A program made the position numbers and the translations under genes. The notes below the pieces were generated by a model. That model was not told the origin of the DNA, ran no database searches, and was given only the letters and a program-made list of their open reading frames with translations. Shown here piece after piece: positions 33,238 to 42,674 of a DNA stretch of 43,553 nt. The stretch covers positions 1 to 43,553 of the forward strand of contig JAAYRZ010000155.1 in NCBI GenBank assembly GCA_012518515.1. Direction: 5' to 3'. The DNA is from Alcaligenaceae bacterium. Lineage in GTDB: Bacteria; Pseudomonadota; Gammaproteobacteria; Burkholderiales; Burkholderiaceae_B. Each line of letters starts with the position of its first letter. Position 1 is the first letter of the stretch.

Positions 33238-34377
33238 TTAATTTAACTGTAAAGGTCCTTTCTCATCATCCCATGGTGCATCAAAATAACGATAAATATC
33301 ATTGATATCCACTTCTTCGATACGTTGGTAGCGCCAATCTGGATTTCTATCCTTATCAATCAGTAAAGCCCTGACTCCTTCTTGGAACATACCATCAGAT
33401 GAGCAGTGTAAAGCAACGATATACTCTAATTCAAAAACCTCTTTTAAGGACATATGCTTGCTATAGTCTTGTAGAGTTAAGGCAAGTCCAACAGTAAAGG
33501 CTGAGCCGCGCAACATTGTGCTTGCCGCTTTAGACAACCACTCTTCTTTATGTGCAGTGAGCTTTTCAATTTCTCTATAAACACGCTTATAGTCACGAAT
33601 TGAGCAGATCTCATTAATTAACTCAATATTTTCCTGAAGAGGACCTGCTGTCTTAGGACCAATACGAGCGTATTTTCTCAATACATCATGGATTAAATCA
33701 TCACGTTCAATGCGAGTACGGCGTTTGCAAGGATAGGTAGGCCATGAATGAGTCGCTAGTTCCTTGACAAAATCCTCCCATGACTCGGTAGGCATAGCAT
33801 AATCAGCTAAGCCGGTAAATAAAGCATCATCACTGCCTACAATAGCACCAGTTGCTGCTAAAAAACGTCCTGACTTAGCAGTCAGGCGCGACAATAACCA
33901 ACTACCACCAACATCTGGAAATAAACCAATGGTCACTTCTGGCATGGCTAAACGAGCATCATCACTCACCACTCGATGACTACCGCCAGACAATAAACCA
34001 ATACCGCCACCCATGACAATGCCGCGACCCCAGACAATGACTGGTTTTTTAAAGGTATGAAGATAATAATCTAATTCATACTCTGTCTTAAAAAAATCAA
34101 CCGCATATTGATTATCCATGGCTTTGCCACTTTTATTATCTAGCATCCCTTGATAGACACTGGTAATATCACCACCGGCACAAAATGCCTTATCTCCTGC
34201 CGAGTCTAGAATCACAGCGACTACTTGCTCATCCTGCTCCCAATCCTTTAACTGTGCACTTAATAAACTGGCCATCTCTAAATCAAGACTATTTAAGGCC
34301 TTAGGCCGATTTAAAGTAGCAACTCCGATACGATTCTCACCACAATCAATGGTTGAAAACAATACGACTTCACTCAT
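33238..34377 (-). CDS. 3-hydroxyisobutyryl-CoA hydrolase-like protein
   Basis: A 379-residue member of the crotonase superfamily, ECH_2 (HIBYL-CoA hydrolase) subfamily. It has the oxyanion-hole stretches KAFCAGGDI and GGGIGLLSGGSHRVV and the catalytic-site segment MPEVTIGLFPDVGGSWLLSR, whose GLFPDVG form marks hydrolases of this subfamily. The length exceeds simple enoyl-CoA hydratases (about 260). Expected reaction: release of 3-hydroxyisobutyrate in valine breakdown. A longer frame begins at 34422, but AAAGGAGGG just before the ATG at 34377 fixes the start. It overlaps rnfH by 8 bases; no other valine-degradation genes are in the window. Confidence 0.85.
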   Translation of the reverse strand: MSEVVLFSTIDCGENRIGVATLNRPKALNSLDLEMASLLSAQLKDWEQDEQVVAVILDSAGDKAFCAGGDITSVYQGMLDNKSGKAMDNQYAVDFFKTEYELDYYLHTFKKPVIVWGRGIVMGGGIGLLSGGSHRVVSDDARLAMPEVTIGLFPDVGGSWLLSRLTAKSGRFLAATGAIVGSDDALFTGLADYAMPTESWEDFVKELATHSWPTYPCKRRTRIERDDLIHDVLRKYARIGPKTAGPLQENIELINEICSIRDYKRVYREIEKLTAHKEEWLSKAASTMLRGSAFTVGLALTLQDYSKHMSLKEVFELEYIVALHCSSDGMFQEGVRALLIDKDRNPDWRYQRIEEVDINDIYRYFDAPWDDEKGPLQLN

Positions 34378-34756
34378 ATTCCCTCCTTTTGGAATCTTTA
34401 TCTTTATGTTCGATATACTCAAAGCGTTTGGAGCGGTCTGGTTTTAAATGTTTACGCTTAAGAATACCGGCTTTTTTATGTGCTGCACGACGTCGACGCG
34501 ACTCCATCGGATCAAAGTTTAACGCTCTATAGACTTCGACTCTGTCACCGTCAGCAACATTGTCATCTAGAGATTTTACTTGACCAAAGATCCCAACCCC
34601 CTTGACTTGATCGAGTAGCTCGGGAAAATCCTCATAAAAATGACTCTGCTTGAGGGCGTCAGCAATGATTGAACCAGAAGGAAGCTCTACAGTGCCCTGC
34701 CATATCTGCTCAGAATCTAGAGCATAAATAATATTAACCGTAATCATCTTGACCAT
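34370..34756 (-). CDS. rnfH: RnfH family ubiquitin-like protein
   Basis: A 128-residue protein of the RnfH/UPF0125 family with a beta-grasp domain: ITVNIIYALDSEQIWQGTV, the centre VKGVGIFGQVKSLDD and the tail DGDRVEVYRALNFDPMESRR. Despite the name it is rarely linked to the Rnf complex and almost always paired with ratA and smpB, as here. The C-terminal extension is strongly basic. Its ATG overlaps the ratA stop by one base (TAATG). Function unproven. Confidence 0.93.
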   Translation of the reverse strand: MVKMITVNIIYALDSEQIWQGTVELPSGSIIADALKQSHFYEDFPELLDQVKGVGIFGQVKSLDDNVADGDRVEVYRALNFDPMESRRRRAAHKKAGILKRKHLKPDRSKRFEYIEHKDKDSKRREYE

Positions 34757-35196
34757 TAAAAAGCTTCACCGTATTGTTGTTCTGCTCTTTTTGTAAATGA
34801 GTCGATAAAACTATTAGCTACTTTATTAAAAATAGGACCTAAGATAAACTCAAGGGGACGACTATTAAAAGCATAGTTTAGAGTAAACTCGACTTTACAG
34901 GCATCTTCTGCCAAGGGAGTAAAGACCCAATCCCCCTTAAGTGAAGAAAAAGGCCCATCAACTAAATCCAGTTGGATACGATTGGGAAAATCATGAGTAT
35001 TACGCGTGGTAAAGCTATGCCTGATTTTAGAAAGAGCGATGGTGACTGAACCTACTAAGCCATCCTCTAAGTGCTCCTTGACCTCGGAGCCACCGCACCA
35101 AGGCATAAACTCTTTGTACTTATCTACATCAGCCACTAAGTTGAACATTTGCTCGGCACTATAAGGTACTAATACACTGCGTTTTACGGTATGCAT
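34756..35196 (-). CDS. ratA: RatA/Coq10-family START domain protein
   Basis: A 146-residue single-domain polyketide cyclase/START protein. Signatures are RSVLVPYSAEQMFNLVADVD, EFMPWCGGSEV and FNKVANSFIDSFTKRAEQQYG. E. coli RatA was described as a toxin that blocks 70S ribosome assembly, while the homologous Coq10 binds ubiquinone. Its wide conservation beside smpB and rnfH suits a housekeeping role better than a toxin-antitoxin pair. Divergent from smpB across 133 bases. Confidence 0.92.
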   Translation of the reverse strand: MHTVKRSVLVPYSAEQMFNLVADVDKYKEFMPWCGGSEVKEHLEDGLVGSVTIALSKIRHSFTTRNTHDFPNRIQLDLVDGPFSSLKGDWVFTPLAEDACKVEFTLNYAFNSRPLEFILGPIFNKVANSFIDSFTKRAEQQYGEAF

Positions 35197-35329
35197 ATAA
35201 ATAAAATTGATAATTAGAATGAAAGATGGCGAAAATCAACACTTCTCATTAGAATAGATGATTACCACTAATAAACATATGATCTACATTTTAACGATCA
35301 ATAGCAAATAAAACATAGAATTAAATAGA

Positions 35330-35782
35330 ATGACTAGGATTGCTGATAATAGAAAAGCGCGACACGATTATTTTATCGAAGATGAATTCGAAGCCGGTCT
35401 GGTACTCGAAGGCTGGGAGGTTAAGGCCATCCGTGCTGGCCGCATACAAATTGCCGAAAGCCATATTGTGATACGCAATGGCGAGCTCTTTGTACTCAAT
35501 ATGCATATAAGTCCTTTAGAAACCGCCTCAACTCACATACGCCCTGACGCCACACGGACTCGAAAGCTCCTCTTGCATAAGCAGGAGATTAACAAGTTAA
35601 TTGGCCGTGTCGAGCAGCGTGGTTATACATTAGTCCCCTTAAATATGTATTTTAAAAAGGGGCGAATCAAAATGACCGTCGCCTTAGCTAAAGGTAAGAA
35701 GCAGCACGATAAGCGAGCGACGATTAAAGATCGGGATTGGGAGCGAGAAAAAGCGCGCATCATGAAACACGATACGCGCTAA
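35330..35782 (+). CDS. smpB: SsrA-binding protein SmpB
   Basis: A 150-residue OB-fold protein that brings tmRNA (SsrA) to stalled ribosomes. Signatures are [37 protein letters not shown] and the C-terminal basic helix region [20 protein letters not shown], which contacts the ribosomal decoding centre. The ATG at 35330 gives a normal N-terminus. ssrA itself is not in the window. A terminator follows directly. Confidence 0.97.
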   Translation: MTRIADNRKARHDYFIEDEFEAGLVLEGWEVKAIRAGRIQIAESHIVIRNGELFVLNMHISPLETASTHIRPDATRTRKLLLHKQEINKLIGRVEQRGYTLVPLNMYFKKGRIKMTVALAKGKKQHDKRATIKDRDWEREKARIMKHDTR

Positions 35783-35793
35783 ATAATCCTATC

Positions 35794-35837
35794 ATTAAGG
35801 CTGTTATTGCTTAAACAATTAACGGCCTTAATTTTTT
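35794..35837 (+). terminator. Rho-independent terminator after smpB
   Basis: A 13-bp stem (35794-35806 with 35820-35832, one G-U pair in the RNA) is followed by a run of six T (35832-35837). It lies between smpB and the convergent SPFH gene. Confidence 0.88.
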
Positions 35838-35850
35838 AGATAACTATCAA

Positions 35851-36783
35851 TTAATGTTTGTCTGTATTTTTAACTATGGACATAGCGCTGGCGACTAGGC
35901 CACTGATATCTGAAAGATTTGAAGGAATAATTAAGGTGTTGCCCTTTTGCGCTAACTGAGCAAAAGCGTCAACATAGTTTTCAGCTACCTGTAGATTAAC
36001 TGCCTGCATACCACCTGGTTCATTAATGGCAGCTGCCACTTTTTTAATCGCTTCAGCAGTCGCATCTGCCACAGTCACCACGGCCTCTGCCTCACCTTGT
36101 GCCTGATTGATCTGCATCTGACGATCCCCCTCTGAACGAGCAATAGCTGCTGCTCTTTCACCTTCGGCAATATTAATTTGTTCTTGACGGCGACCTTCTG
36201 AAGCGGCAATTAATGCGCGTTTTTCACGCTCAGCAGTAATTTGAGCTTGCATCGCATGAAGGATCTCTTTAGGCGGCGTCAAATCCTTAATCTCGTAGCG
36301 TAAGACCTTAACCCCCCAGTTGGCTGCTGCCTCATCCAAGGATGAAACAATCCTTGAGTTGATGAATTCACGCTCCTCGAAGGTTTTGTCTAGCTCCATT
36401 TTACCGATAACGGAACGTAAGGTTGTTTGTGCTAACTGTGTGATGGCCAAAATGTAATTTGAAGAACCATATGAGGCCAACATAGGATCGGTGACCTGAA
36501 AATAAAGGACTCCATCAACCTGTAATTGCGTGTTATCACGAGTAATACAAATTTGGCTTGGAACATCTAACGGGATTTCTTTAAGTGAGTGCTTATAAGA
36601 AATACGTTCGATAAAAGGAATTACTAATCGGGGGCCAGGGCTTAAAGTGCGGTCATAACGGCCTAATCGCTCTATTACCCAAGCATGCTGTTGGGGTACG
36701 ATAGCAATTGATTTGACCAAAAAGATAATCGCTAGAACAATAATGACTAGCCAAAATCCAAGTGAGGTATCAAATTCAAACAT
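35851..36783 (-). CDS. SPFH/stomatin-like membrane protein (QmcA type)
   Basis: A 310-residue protein with one N-terminal membrane helix (about 9-29), an SPFH/Band-7 domain (VPQQHAWVIERLGRYDRTL, GPRLVIPFIERISYKHSLKE) and an Ala/Glu-rich coiled-coil segment (about 180-250) with ITAEREKRALIAASEGRRQE. This is the slipin/paraslipin type, close to E. coli QmcA. Such proteins form large cage-like membrane assemblies and often partner an NfeD protein, encoded here directly upstream (2-base gap). Role: membrane microdomain or protein quality control, inferred from the family. Confidence 0.92.
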   Translation of the reverse strand: MFEFDTSLGFWLVIIVLAIIFLVKSIAIVPQQHAWVIERLGRYDRTLSPGPRLVIPFIERISYKHSLKEIPLDVPSQICITRDNTQLQVDGVLYFQVTDPMLASYGSSNYILAITQLAQTTLRSVIGKMELDKTFEEREFINSRIVSSLDEAAANWGVKVLRYEIKDLTPPKEILHAMQAQITAEREKRALIAASEGRRQEQINIAEGERAAAIARSEGDRQMQINQAQGEAEAVVTVADATAEAIKKVAAAINEPGGMQAVNLQVAENYVDAFAQLAQKGNTLIIPSNLSDISGLVASAMSIVKNTDKH

Positions 36784-36785
36784 AA

Positions 36786-37220
36786 TTAATTCTCTCCTAT
36801 GGGCACTACAATTAAGGTGATTCCACGAATGGCCACAATTTTATGCTTACCATTTTTAAGTTCAACATAGCTTTCGTCCGGCTTGGCTTGCCATTGCGCA
36901 CCTCTAAAAGTAACTTGAGCAAGACGACGCTCAGAATCCCATGCATCAACAAAGACTGATTTACCTATATCGAGGTTTAGATTGACATCAGACTCACTAG
37001 CCAAGGGATTACGCAGATGAAACTTGCCCAAGCGTTTTAAAGCAAAAACACCGACAACTGGGATAATAGCTAATAAAGCTAGCTGAATAATAATATCCAG
37101 CTCTAACCAAGTTGCGACGCCTGCAGCAACTGCGCCTAAGCCAATTAACAAAAGGACAAAAGTGCCAGTCAGGAGTTCTAGTATTAGTGCTAATGCAGCA
37201 ACAGCAAACCAAATCCACAT
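36786..37220 (-). CDS. NfeD family membrane protein
   Basis: A 144-residue short-form NfeD (YbbK type) with three or so N-terminal hydrophobic helices (WIWFAVAALALILELLTGTF and following) and a C-terminal OB-fold domain (DIGKSVFVDAWDSERRLAQV, GAQWQAKPDESYVELKNGKH). Short NfeD proteins act with the adjacent SPFH protein. It lies 15 bases after the FKBP gene and 2 before the SPFH gene, suggesting one transcript. Confidence 0.92.
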   Translation of the reverse strand: MWIWFAVAALALILELLTGTFVLLLIGLGAVAAGVATWLELDIIIQLALLAIIPVVGVFALKRLGKFHLRNPLASESDVNLNLDIGKSVFVDAWDSERRLAQVTFRGAQWQAKPDESYVELKNGKHKIVAIRGITLIVVPIGEN

Positions 37221-37235
37221 AGGAGAGCCTTAGTA

Positions 37236-37565
37236 TTAGTTAACTGCTAATAACTCGACTTCAAAAACAAGGGTAGCATTTGGAGGAATCACACCACCAG
37301 CACCACGCGCTCCATAGCCTAAGCTAGCAGGAATGGTTAGCTTGCGCACACCGCCTACTTTCATACCTTGAACCCCTTGGTCCCAACCTTTAATCACATG
37401 TCCTGCACCTAGAGGAAATGAAAAAGGCTGATTACGGTCCTTACTGGAGTCAAATTTTTGACCTCCGTCCAATAACCAGCCGGTATAGTGAACCGTCACT
37501 TCTTGACCTGCTTTTGCTTCGTCACCTGAGCCTACAGTAATATCTTCAATAATTAATTCTGCCAT
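37236..37565 (-). CDS. FKBP-type peptidyl-prolyl isomerase
   Basis: A 109-residue single-domain FKBP with all the usual active-site elements: [49 protein letters not shown] and [14 protein letters not shown]. No signal peptide or extra domain, so it is a cytoplasmic foldase like small Neisseria/Burkholderia FKBPs. AGTAACACATGG gives the start at 37565 without a strong ribosome-binding site. A terminator upstream separates it from ppsA. Confidence 0.94.
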   Translation of the reverse strand: MAELIIEDITVGSGDEAKAGQEVTVHYTGWLLDGGQKFDSSKDRNQPFSFPLGAGHVIKGWDQGVQGMKVGGVRKLTIPASLGYGARGAGGVIPPNATLVFEVELLAVN

Positions 37566-37632
37566 GTGTTACTCCATTCAATTGAGGTTTATATATATTG
37601 TTCAGGTAGTTTACCTGAATATGAATTAGGAT

Positions 37633-37670
37633 TTAAAAAATCCCGCTAGTCCAAAAGGATTAACGGGATT
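37633..37670 (-). terminator. Rho-independent terminator after ppsA
   Basis: A 14-bp imperfect stem (37639-37652 with 37657-37670, one G-U and one mismatch, 4-base loop) runs on the minus strand into a T-tract at 37635-37640. It lies 38 bases past the ppsA stop and before the FKBP gene. Confidence 0.85.
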
Positions 37671-37707
37671 GAAATTTAAATTTCTAGTAACTACTTAGAA
37701 GTTCAAA

Positions 37708-40083
37708 TTAGCCTTGTTGTTCAGCAAGCTTCTGCCATGTATCTACTACCGTATCCGGGTTCAGAGACATAGACATGATGCCCTCTTTTTGTAGCCACAA
37801 AGCCAAGTCAGGATGATCGCTAGGTCCTTGACCACAAATACCAACGTATTTGCCAGCTTTAGTACACGCTTGAATCGCACGAGAAAGCATAAACTGAACA
37901 GCCTCATCACGCTCATCAAAGTCGGCCATAAGGATCTCCATACCGGAGTCACGGTCCAAGCCAAGCGTCAACTGAGTCATATCATTAGAGCCGATAGAGA
38001 AACCATCAAAATGCTCAAGGAATTGCTCAGCTAAAATCGCATTAGATGGAACTTCGCACATCATGATGATACGAAGACCATTTTCTCCGCGTTTTAGACC
38101 ATTTTCAGCTAATAAGTTAATCACACGTTCAGCTTGGCTCACTGTACGAACAAATGGAATCATTAATTCGACATTGTCGAGACCCATTTCGTCACGAACT
38201 TTTTTAAGCGCTTCACATTCCATGCGGAAACACTCAGCGAAGTCTTCTGATAAGTAACGAGAAGCACCGCGGAAGCCTAACATTGGGTTTTCTTCTTCAG
38301 GCTCATAACGTGAACCACCAACCAATTTGCGATATTCGTTAGACTTAAAGTCTGACATACGCACAATGACCGTCTTCGGATAGAAAGCAGCAGCAATGGT
38401 TGCTACCCCTTCAGCTAATTTCTCAACGAAGAAAGCACGTGGACTAGCATAGCCACGAGCCGCCGACTCAACCGCTTGCTTTAACTCTGAATCGACATTT
38501 GGGTAGTCAAGAACAGCTTTAGGGTGGACATTAATGTTGTTATTAATGATGAACTCTAAACGCGCTAAACCAACACCCTGGTTAGGAATTCTGGAGAAAT
38601 CAAAAGCTAATTGAGGATTACCAACGTTCATCATCACTTTAATTGGGATCTCAGGCATTTCACCACGCTTGATTTCTTCAATTTCAGTTTCTAATAGACC
38701 GTCATAAATACGACCCTCGTCACCTTCAGCACAAGATACGGTTACTTCTTGTCCATTTTTAAGGACTTCAGTGGCATCACCACAACCTACTACAGCAGGA
38801 ATACCTAACTCACGCGCAATAATAGCTGCGTGACAAGTACGACCACCACGGTTCGTTACGATAGCTGAAGCAACCTTCATAACTGGTTCCCAGTTAGGGT
38901 CTGTCATATCAGTCACCAGAACATCACCCGCTTGTACCTGATCCATTTCAGAAATGTCATGTACGATACGTACTTTACCAGCACCAATTTTCTGACCAAT
39001 TGCACGGCCAGTAATTAATACATCGCCAGTAGTTTTTAGTTTGAAGCGTTGCTGAACATCTTGCTTAGACTGCTGTGACTTGACTGTCTCTGGGCGAGCC
39101 TGAAGAATGTAAATCTTACCGTCAACACCATCACGACCCCACTCGATATCCATAGGACGCTGATAGTGCTCCTCGATGATAACTGCGTATTTAGCTAGTT
39201 CATTGACTTCTTCATCGCTTAGAGAGAAACGGTTACGCTCAGAGGTAGGCACATCGACCACTTGAACCGCGTTTTCGCCTGGTGCACGATCTTCTTTGAA
39301 TTCCATCTTGATTAACTTGGAACCGATACGACGACCAATGATGGAATACTTTTCCTGAGCTAAAGTCGGTTTAAATACATAAAACTCGTCCGGGTTAACA
39401 GAACCCTGGACTACCGTTTCACCTAGGCCGTATGAAGAAGTGATAAACACCACATCTTCAAAACCAGACTCTGTATCAATGGTAAACATAACACCAGCAC
39501 TGCCAGAATCAGAACGAACCATACGCTGAATACCAGCTGATAAAGCGACGTCATCATGGGCAAAGCCCTTGTGTACACGATAAGAAATGGCACGGTCATT
39601 GTATAGAGAAGCAAATACGTGATGAATTTTATCTAATACATCATCAATCCCAGCAACGTTTAAGAAGGTTTCTTGTTGGCCAGCAAATGAAGCATCAGGT
39701 AAATCCTCGGCAGTTGCAGAAGAGCGTACGGCAAAGGTGCCCTTAGCGTCAGTATCTAACTCTGCGTAAGCAGCACGAATTTGGTCTTCAAGCTCTTTAT
39801 GGAAAGGCGTTTCGATGATCCACTGACGAATTTGTTGGCCAGCTTCTGCTAACTCACGCACATCATCAGGGTTAAGACGCTGTAGGCGCTCGCTAATGCG
39901 TTTGTCTAGGTCGGACTGCTTCAAGTAATCTCGGTAAGCCTGAGCTGTGGTTGCAAAACCACCAGGCACACGAACACCTGCAGAAGCAAGTTGGCTAATC
40001 ATCTCACCTAGAGATGCGTTTTTACCACCAACTACGTCGACATCACACATGCGACACTGTTCAAATGGAATGATATAAGACAT
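37708..40083 (-). CDS. ppsA: Phosphoenolpyruvate synthase
   Basis: A 791-residue enzyme that makes PEP from pyruvate and ATP (with water), used in gluconeogenesis from lactate or pyruvate. Domains: N-terminal ATP-grasp ([34 protein letters not shown]), the central swivelling domain with the phosphorylated His in [20 protein letters not shown] near residue 415, and the C-terminal PEP/pyruvate barrel ending in [12 protein letters not shown] near 757. Thr just before the catalytic His is the usual target of PpsR. The ATG at 40083 has GAGG seven bases upstream. A terminator-like hairpin stands in its leader. Confidence 0.97.
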   Translation of the reverse strand: MSYIIPFEQCRMCDVDVVGGKNASLGEMISQLASAGVRVPGGFATTAQAYRDYLKQSDLDKRISERLQRLNPDDVRELAEAGQQIRQWIIETPFHKELEDQIRAAYAELDTDAKGTFAVRSSATAEDLPDASFAGQQETFLNVAGIDDVLDKIHHVFASLYNDRAISYRVHKGFAHDDVALSAGIQRMVRSDSGSAGVMFTIDTESGFEDVVFITSSYGLGETVVQGSVNPDEFYVFKPTLAQEKYSIIGRRIGSKLIKMEFKEDRAPGENAVQVVDVPTSERNRFSLSDEEVNELAKYAVIIEEHYQRPMDIEWGRDGVDGKIYILQARPETVKSQQSKQDVQQRFKLKTTGDVLITGRAIGQKIGAGKVRIVHDISEMDQVQAGDVLVTDMTDPNWEPVMKVASAIVTNRGGRTCHAAIIARELGIPAVVGCGDATEVLKNGQEVTVSCAEGDEGRIYDGLLETEIEEIKRGEMPEIPIKVMMNVGNPQLAFDFSRIPNQGVGLARLEFIINNNINVHPKAVLDYPNVDSELKQAVESAARGYASPRAFFVEKLAEGVATIAAAFYPKTVIVRMSDFKSNEYRKLVGGSRYEPEEENPMLGFRGASRYLSEDFAECFRMECEALKKVRDEMGLDNVELMIPFVRTVSQAERVINLLAENGLKRGENGLRIIMMCEVPSNAILAEQFLEHFDGFSIGSNDMTQLTLGLDRDSGMEILMADFDERDEAVQFMLSRAIQACTKAGKYVGICGQGPSDHPDLALWLQKEGIMSMSLNPDTVVDTWQKLAEQQG

Positions 40084-40100
40084 AAAAGTACCTCAAAGAT

Positions 40101-40149
40101 AAAAAAAGCATATTTGTTCAAAAAAACACGTTTTCCTGAACAAATAAGC
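40101..40149 (-). promoter_or_regulatory. Terminator-like hairpin in the ppsA leader
   Basis: On the minus strand GC-T-TATTTGTTCA (40149-40137) pairs with TGAACAAATA-T-GC (40120-40108): ten contiguous pairs, one U-U mismatch and two G-C pairs at the base. It is followed at once by seven T (40107-40101), 17 bases before the ppsA ATG. Within the loop AAAA/TTTT can add four pairs. This has the form of an intrinsic terminator, but no minus-strand gene lies upstream, so it would act on ppsA's own leader (attenuation). An operator role is the alternative. Confidence 0.6.
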
Positions 40150-40297
40150 CTTTTGGTGTAACAATGCTATATAAAGATTACTTGCTTAGGCTAGCTTACT
40201 GAATCAGAACTACTAAAGTTGATTCACGTAAAAGCCGACTCACCCAAGTTTAATCTCTATTAAGCACACTTAAACGTCATATGTCCACAATTATTTA

Positions 40298-40313
40298 GGC
40301 TACTATTGTAGCC
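40298..40313. promoter_or_regulatory. Palindrome upstream of ppsR
   Basis: GGCTAC-TATT-GTAGCC, a perfect 6-bp inverted repeat with a 4-base centre, sits 32 bases before the ppsR ATG in the ppsA/ppsR divergent region. No U-tract follows. A possible operator shared by both genes; not matched to a known regulator. Confidence 0.35.
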
Positions 40314-40345
40314 CATTCTTGACTGTAGGGGAAAAGGTTTTATCT

Positions 40346-41176
40346 ATGGAATTACAAAAGCGCACAGTATTTATTGTTTCTGATGGTACCGGAATTACTG
40401 CTGAAACTTTTGGGCATTCAGTGCTATCGCAGTTTACGCATAAATTTACCTTTGATCAAGAGCGCGAACCCTTTGTGAACTCAGTAGAGCGCGCCAAAGA
40501 TGTAGCACAGAAAATTAATGAAATCGCTGATAAGGACGAGTTATTACCCATCGTCTTCAGTACCATCGTCGATGAAAATATCAATACTCATCTACGTAAT
40601 AGTCAGTGTATTTATATGGATATTTTTGGTGCCTGTGTACGGCAACTCGAAGAAAGTCTTGATACTAAATCCGATCCGGCTATTGGGCGCTCACACATTA
40701 ATGCAAGCTCGGATGCTTACCGTCGACGTATTGAAGCCATTAACTTTACTTTGGCTCATGATGATGGACAGTTTGTACATGACTTAGAGCACGCTGATGT
40801 CATCTTTGTAGGTGTTTCACGTTGTGGCAAAACACCGACTAGTTTATATCTTGCTATGCAGTATTCAGTTAAAGCGGCAAATTTCCCCTTAATACCTGAA
40901 GACTTTGAGCGCGGTTCTTTACCTAATACTTTACTGCCTCATCGCCACAAGCTATTCGGCCTATCCATTAATCCAGAGCGTTTGCATGAGGTTCGTCAAG
41001 AACGACGACCAGGTAGTGCCTATGCTGAACCGGCTCAGTGTACCTATGAGGTAACTGAAGCTGAACGCATGATGCGTCGTGAAGGAATTGCTTGGCTTTC
41101 AACTACGACTAAATCAATTGAGGAAATCTCGACAACCGTTTTAAAAATTTTAAACCTTGACCGTAAAAGTTATTAA
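40346..41176 (+). CDS. ppsR: PEP synthase regulatory protein PpsR
   Basis: A 276-residue bifunctional kinase/pyrophosphorylase (DUF299) that inactivates PpsA by ADP-dependent phosphorylation of a Thr next to the catalytic His, and reactivates it with phosphate. Signatures: N-terminal VFIVSDGTGITAETFGHSVL, P-loop GVSRCGKTPTS near residues 155-165, and HKLFGLSINPERLHEVRQ. The frame can extend to a TTG at 40319, but the ATG at 40346 with AAGG eight bases upstream is preferred. Divergent from its target gene ppsA, the standard arrangement. Confidence 0.96.
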   Translation: MELQKRTVFIVSDGTGITAETFGHSVLSQFTHKFTFDQEREPFVNSVERAKDVAQKINEIADKDELLPIVFSTIVDENINTHLRNSQCIYMDIFGACVRQLEESLDTKSDPAIGRSHINASSDAYRRRIEAINFTLAHDDGQFVHDLEHADVIFVGVSRCGKTPTSLYLAMQYSVKAANFPLIPEDFERGSLPNTLLPHRHKLFGLSINPERLHEVRQERRPGSAYAEPAQCTYEVTEAERMMRREGIAWLSTTTKSIEEISTTVLKILNLDRKSY

Positions 41177-41182
41177 GCAGCT

Positions 41183-41992
41183 TTAAGCTAATAACTGTCT
41201 TCTGTGTTCAAATAAGACAATCCCACAAGCCACAGCAACATTAAGTGACTCTACTTTACTACTTTGCGGTATAAAAATATGTTCTGTGGCTTGCGCCAAC
41301 AATTCCACACTTACCCCCTGCCCTTCATTGCCAAATAACCAAGCACTATTTTCACTCAATTGACATTCATAAAGAGACTTAGCCTGAGGATTTAAGGCGG
41401 TAGCATAAACAGGCACTTCAAGCTTTTGAATTAATAGACTTAAATCACAATCAGTGTAAATGTTTAAGGAGAAATGTGCTCCTTGAGCACTACGTAACAC
41501 CTTAGTCGACCAAGGATTAACAGTAGCAGCTGAAAGAACTAAATGCTCTATACCTGCGGCTGCCGCTGTACGAATGATTGTGCCTAAGTTGCCTGGGTCT
41601 TGCAATCGTTCTAAGAGCACCATACTTTTATTTAAGGGTATTTGCTCTAACGTCTTACTTGCTACTTCGACTACAAATAAGACTCCTTGAGGGCTTTGAA
41701 CTTCACATAACTGCTTAAATAGATTATCAGCAAGTACAATTGCTTGGTCTTGGAGACGCTGATAAAGAATGGACAACTCATTAGACATACTATCCGATTG
41801 AGCTTTTTTTAAAGAACTTGACTGAAATACAGGCGCTATAAGTTTTAAGTCTTTATTATGTGCTAGGTACTCTTGACATAAATGTATCCCTTCAAGAATA
41901 CATAGTGATTTTTCTCGATTATTAGCAACTCTTAGAAACTTTTTATAACTTGGATTGTTTTTTGAATCGATAAATTTAGCTTCAAAAGACAT
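41183..41992 (-). CDS. TrmH/SpoU family RNA 2'-O-methyltransferase
   Basis: A 269-residue SPOUT methyltransferase. It has an N-terminal substrate-binding domain (SKNNPSYKKFLRVANNREK, ILEGIHLCQEYL) and a C-terminal knot with the three family motifs: LERLQDPGNLGTIIRTAAAA, WLFGNEGQGVS and IPQSSKVESLNVAVACGIVL. The SAM-binding knot and catalytic Arg/Asn are intact. It methylates a ribose in rRNA or tRNA; the target is unknown, and the overall form resembles the YsgA/RlmB-like group. It ends 6 bases from the convergent ppsR and follows rnhB by 20 bases. Confidence 0.92.
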   Translation of the reverse strand: MSFEAKFIDSKNNPSYKKFLRVANNREKSLCILEGIHLCQEYLAHNKDLKLIAPVFQSSSLKKAQSDSMSNELSILYQRLQDQAIVLADNLFKQLCEVQSPQGVLFVVEVASKTLEQIPLNKSMVLLERLQDPGNLGTIIRTAAAAGIEHLVLSAATVNPWSTKVLRSAQGAHFSLNIYTDCDLSLLIQKLEVPVYATALNPQAKSLYECQLSENSAWLFGNEGQGVSVELLAQATEHIFIPQSSKVESLNVAVACGIVLFEHRRQLLA

Positions 41993-42012
41993 AAGATGAA
42001 TCCTTGAATTAA

Positions 42013-42657
42013 CTAGCTTTGACTCAAAAGACGTTTAATAGGAGCAAAGCTTTGACGGTGGATCGGACAAGGTCCAAACTCCTGAAGCTTGCTCAAATGA
42101 AGCTTAGTTCCATAGCCTTTATGCTGATTAAAACCATAGTTTGGGTACAATTCATGTGAGTCATAAAGCTCTGCGTCTCTAGCTGTTTTAGCCAAAATCG
42201 ATGCAGCTGCAATAGCGGCTACAGAATCATCTCCTTTAACTATTGCTTCAACTTGCTGTCCCGTCAATAAGCAACCAGACTGAGTGCTTCGCAACGGTTT
42301 AGGAATTTGATTACCATCAATAAGAATCTGTTGATGTGCTATTTTAATGCCCTGCCATGCTCTAGTCATCGCAAGCATCGTTGCTTCTAAAATATTTAAC
42401 TGATCAATTTCTTCCACAGATGAGGAAGCAATACACCAAGCTAAAGCGTGTTTTTTGATTTCTCCAGCTAAAAAATCCCGTTTTTTCTCGCTCAGCTTCT
42501 TTGAGTCCATGAGCCCATCAATTGGATTGTCAGGATCTAAAATAACTGCGGCGGCAAAAACAGAGCCAGCCAGTGGGCCTCGCCCTGCTTCGTCAATCCC
42601 CACAATTAAAGAGTCTAGATAAGGAGCAGCTCCAGTAATTTCAAAAGATGATTGCAT
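42013..42657 (-). CDS. rnhB: Ribonuclease HII
   Basis: A 214-residue nuclease that removes ribonucleotides embedded in DNA and RNA primers. The signature [15 protein letters not shown] holds the catalytic D22-E23 and the ribonucleotide-sensing Gly-Arg-Gly; further metal ligands are in LIDGNQIP and in [18 protein letters not shown] and the [12 protein letters not shown] tail are typical. Located 17 bases after lpxB, the usual lpxA-lpxB-rnhB order. Confidence 0.97.
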   Translation of the reverse strand: MQSSFEITGAAPYLDSLIVGIDEAGRGPLAGSVFAAAVILDPDNPIDGLMDSKKLSEKKRDFLAGEIKKHALAWCIASSSVEEIDQLNILEATMLAMTRAWQGIKIAHQQILIDGNQIPKPLRSTQSGCLLTGQQVEAIVKGDDSVAAIAAASILAKTARDAELYDSHELYPNYGFNQHKGYGTKLHLSKLQEFGPCPIHRQSFAPIKRLLSQS

Positions 42658-42674
42658 GAGTAAGCTAAAAAGAG

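Noticed and set aside
34370..35196. ratA-rnfH as a toxin-antitoxin module
   Set aside because: Family names suggest it, but the genes are conserved housekeeping neighbours of smpB with a Coq10-like START domain, and nothing here shows a toxin/antitoxin pair.
41170..41194. Terminator between ppsR and the TrmH-family gene
   Set aside because: Only a short AT-rich stem with a bulge (TTATTA/TAATAA plus GC) and no U-tract; too weak to call.
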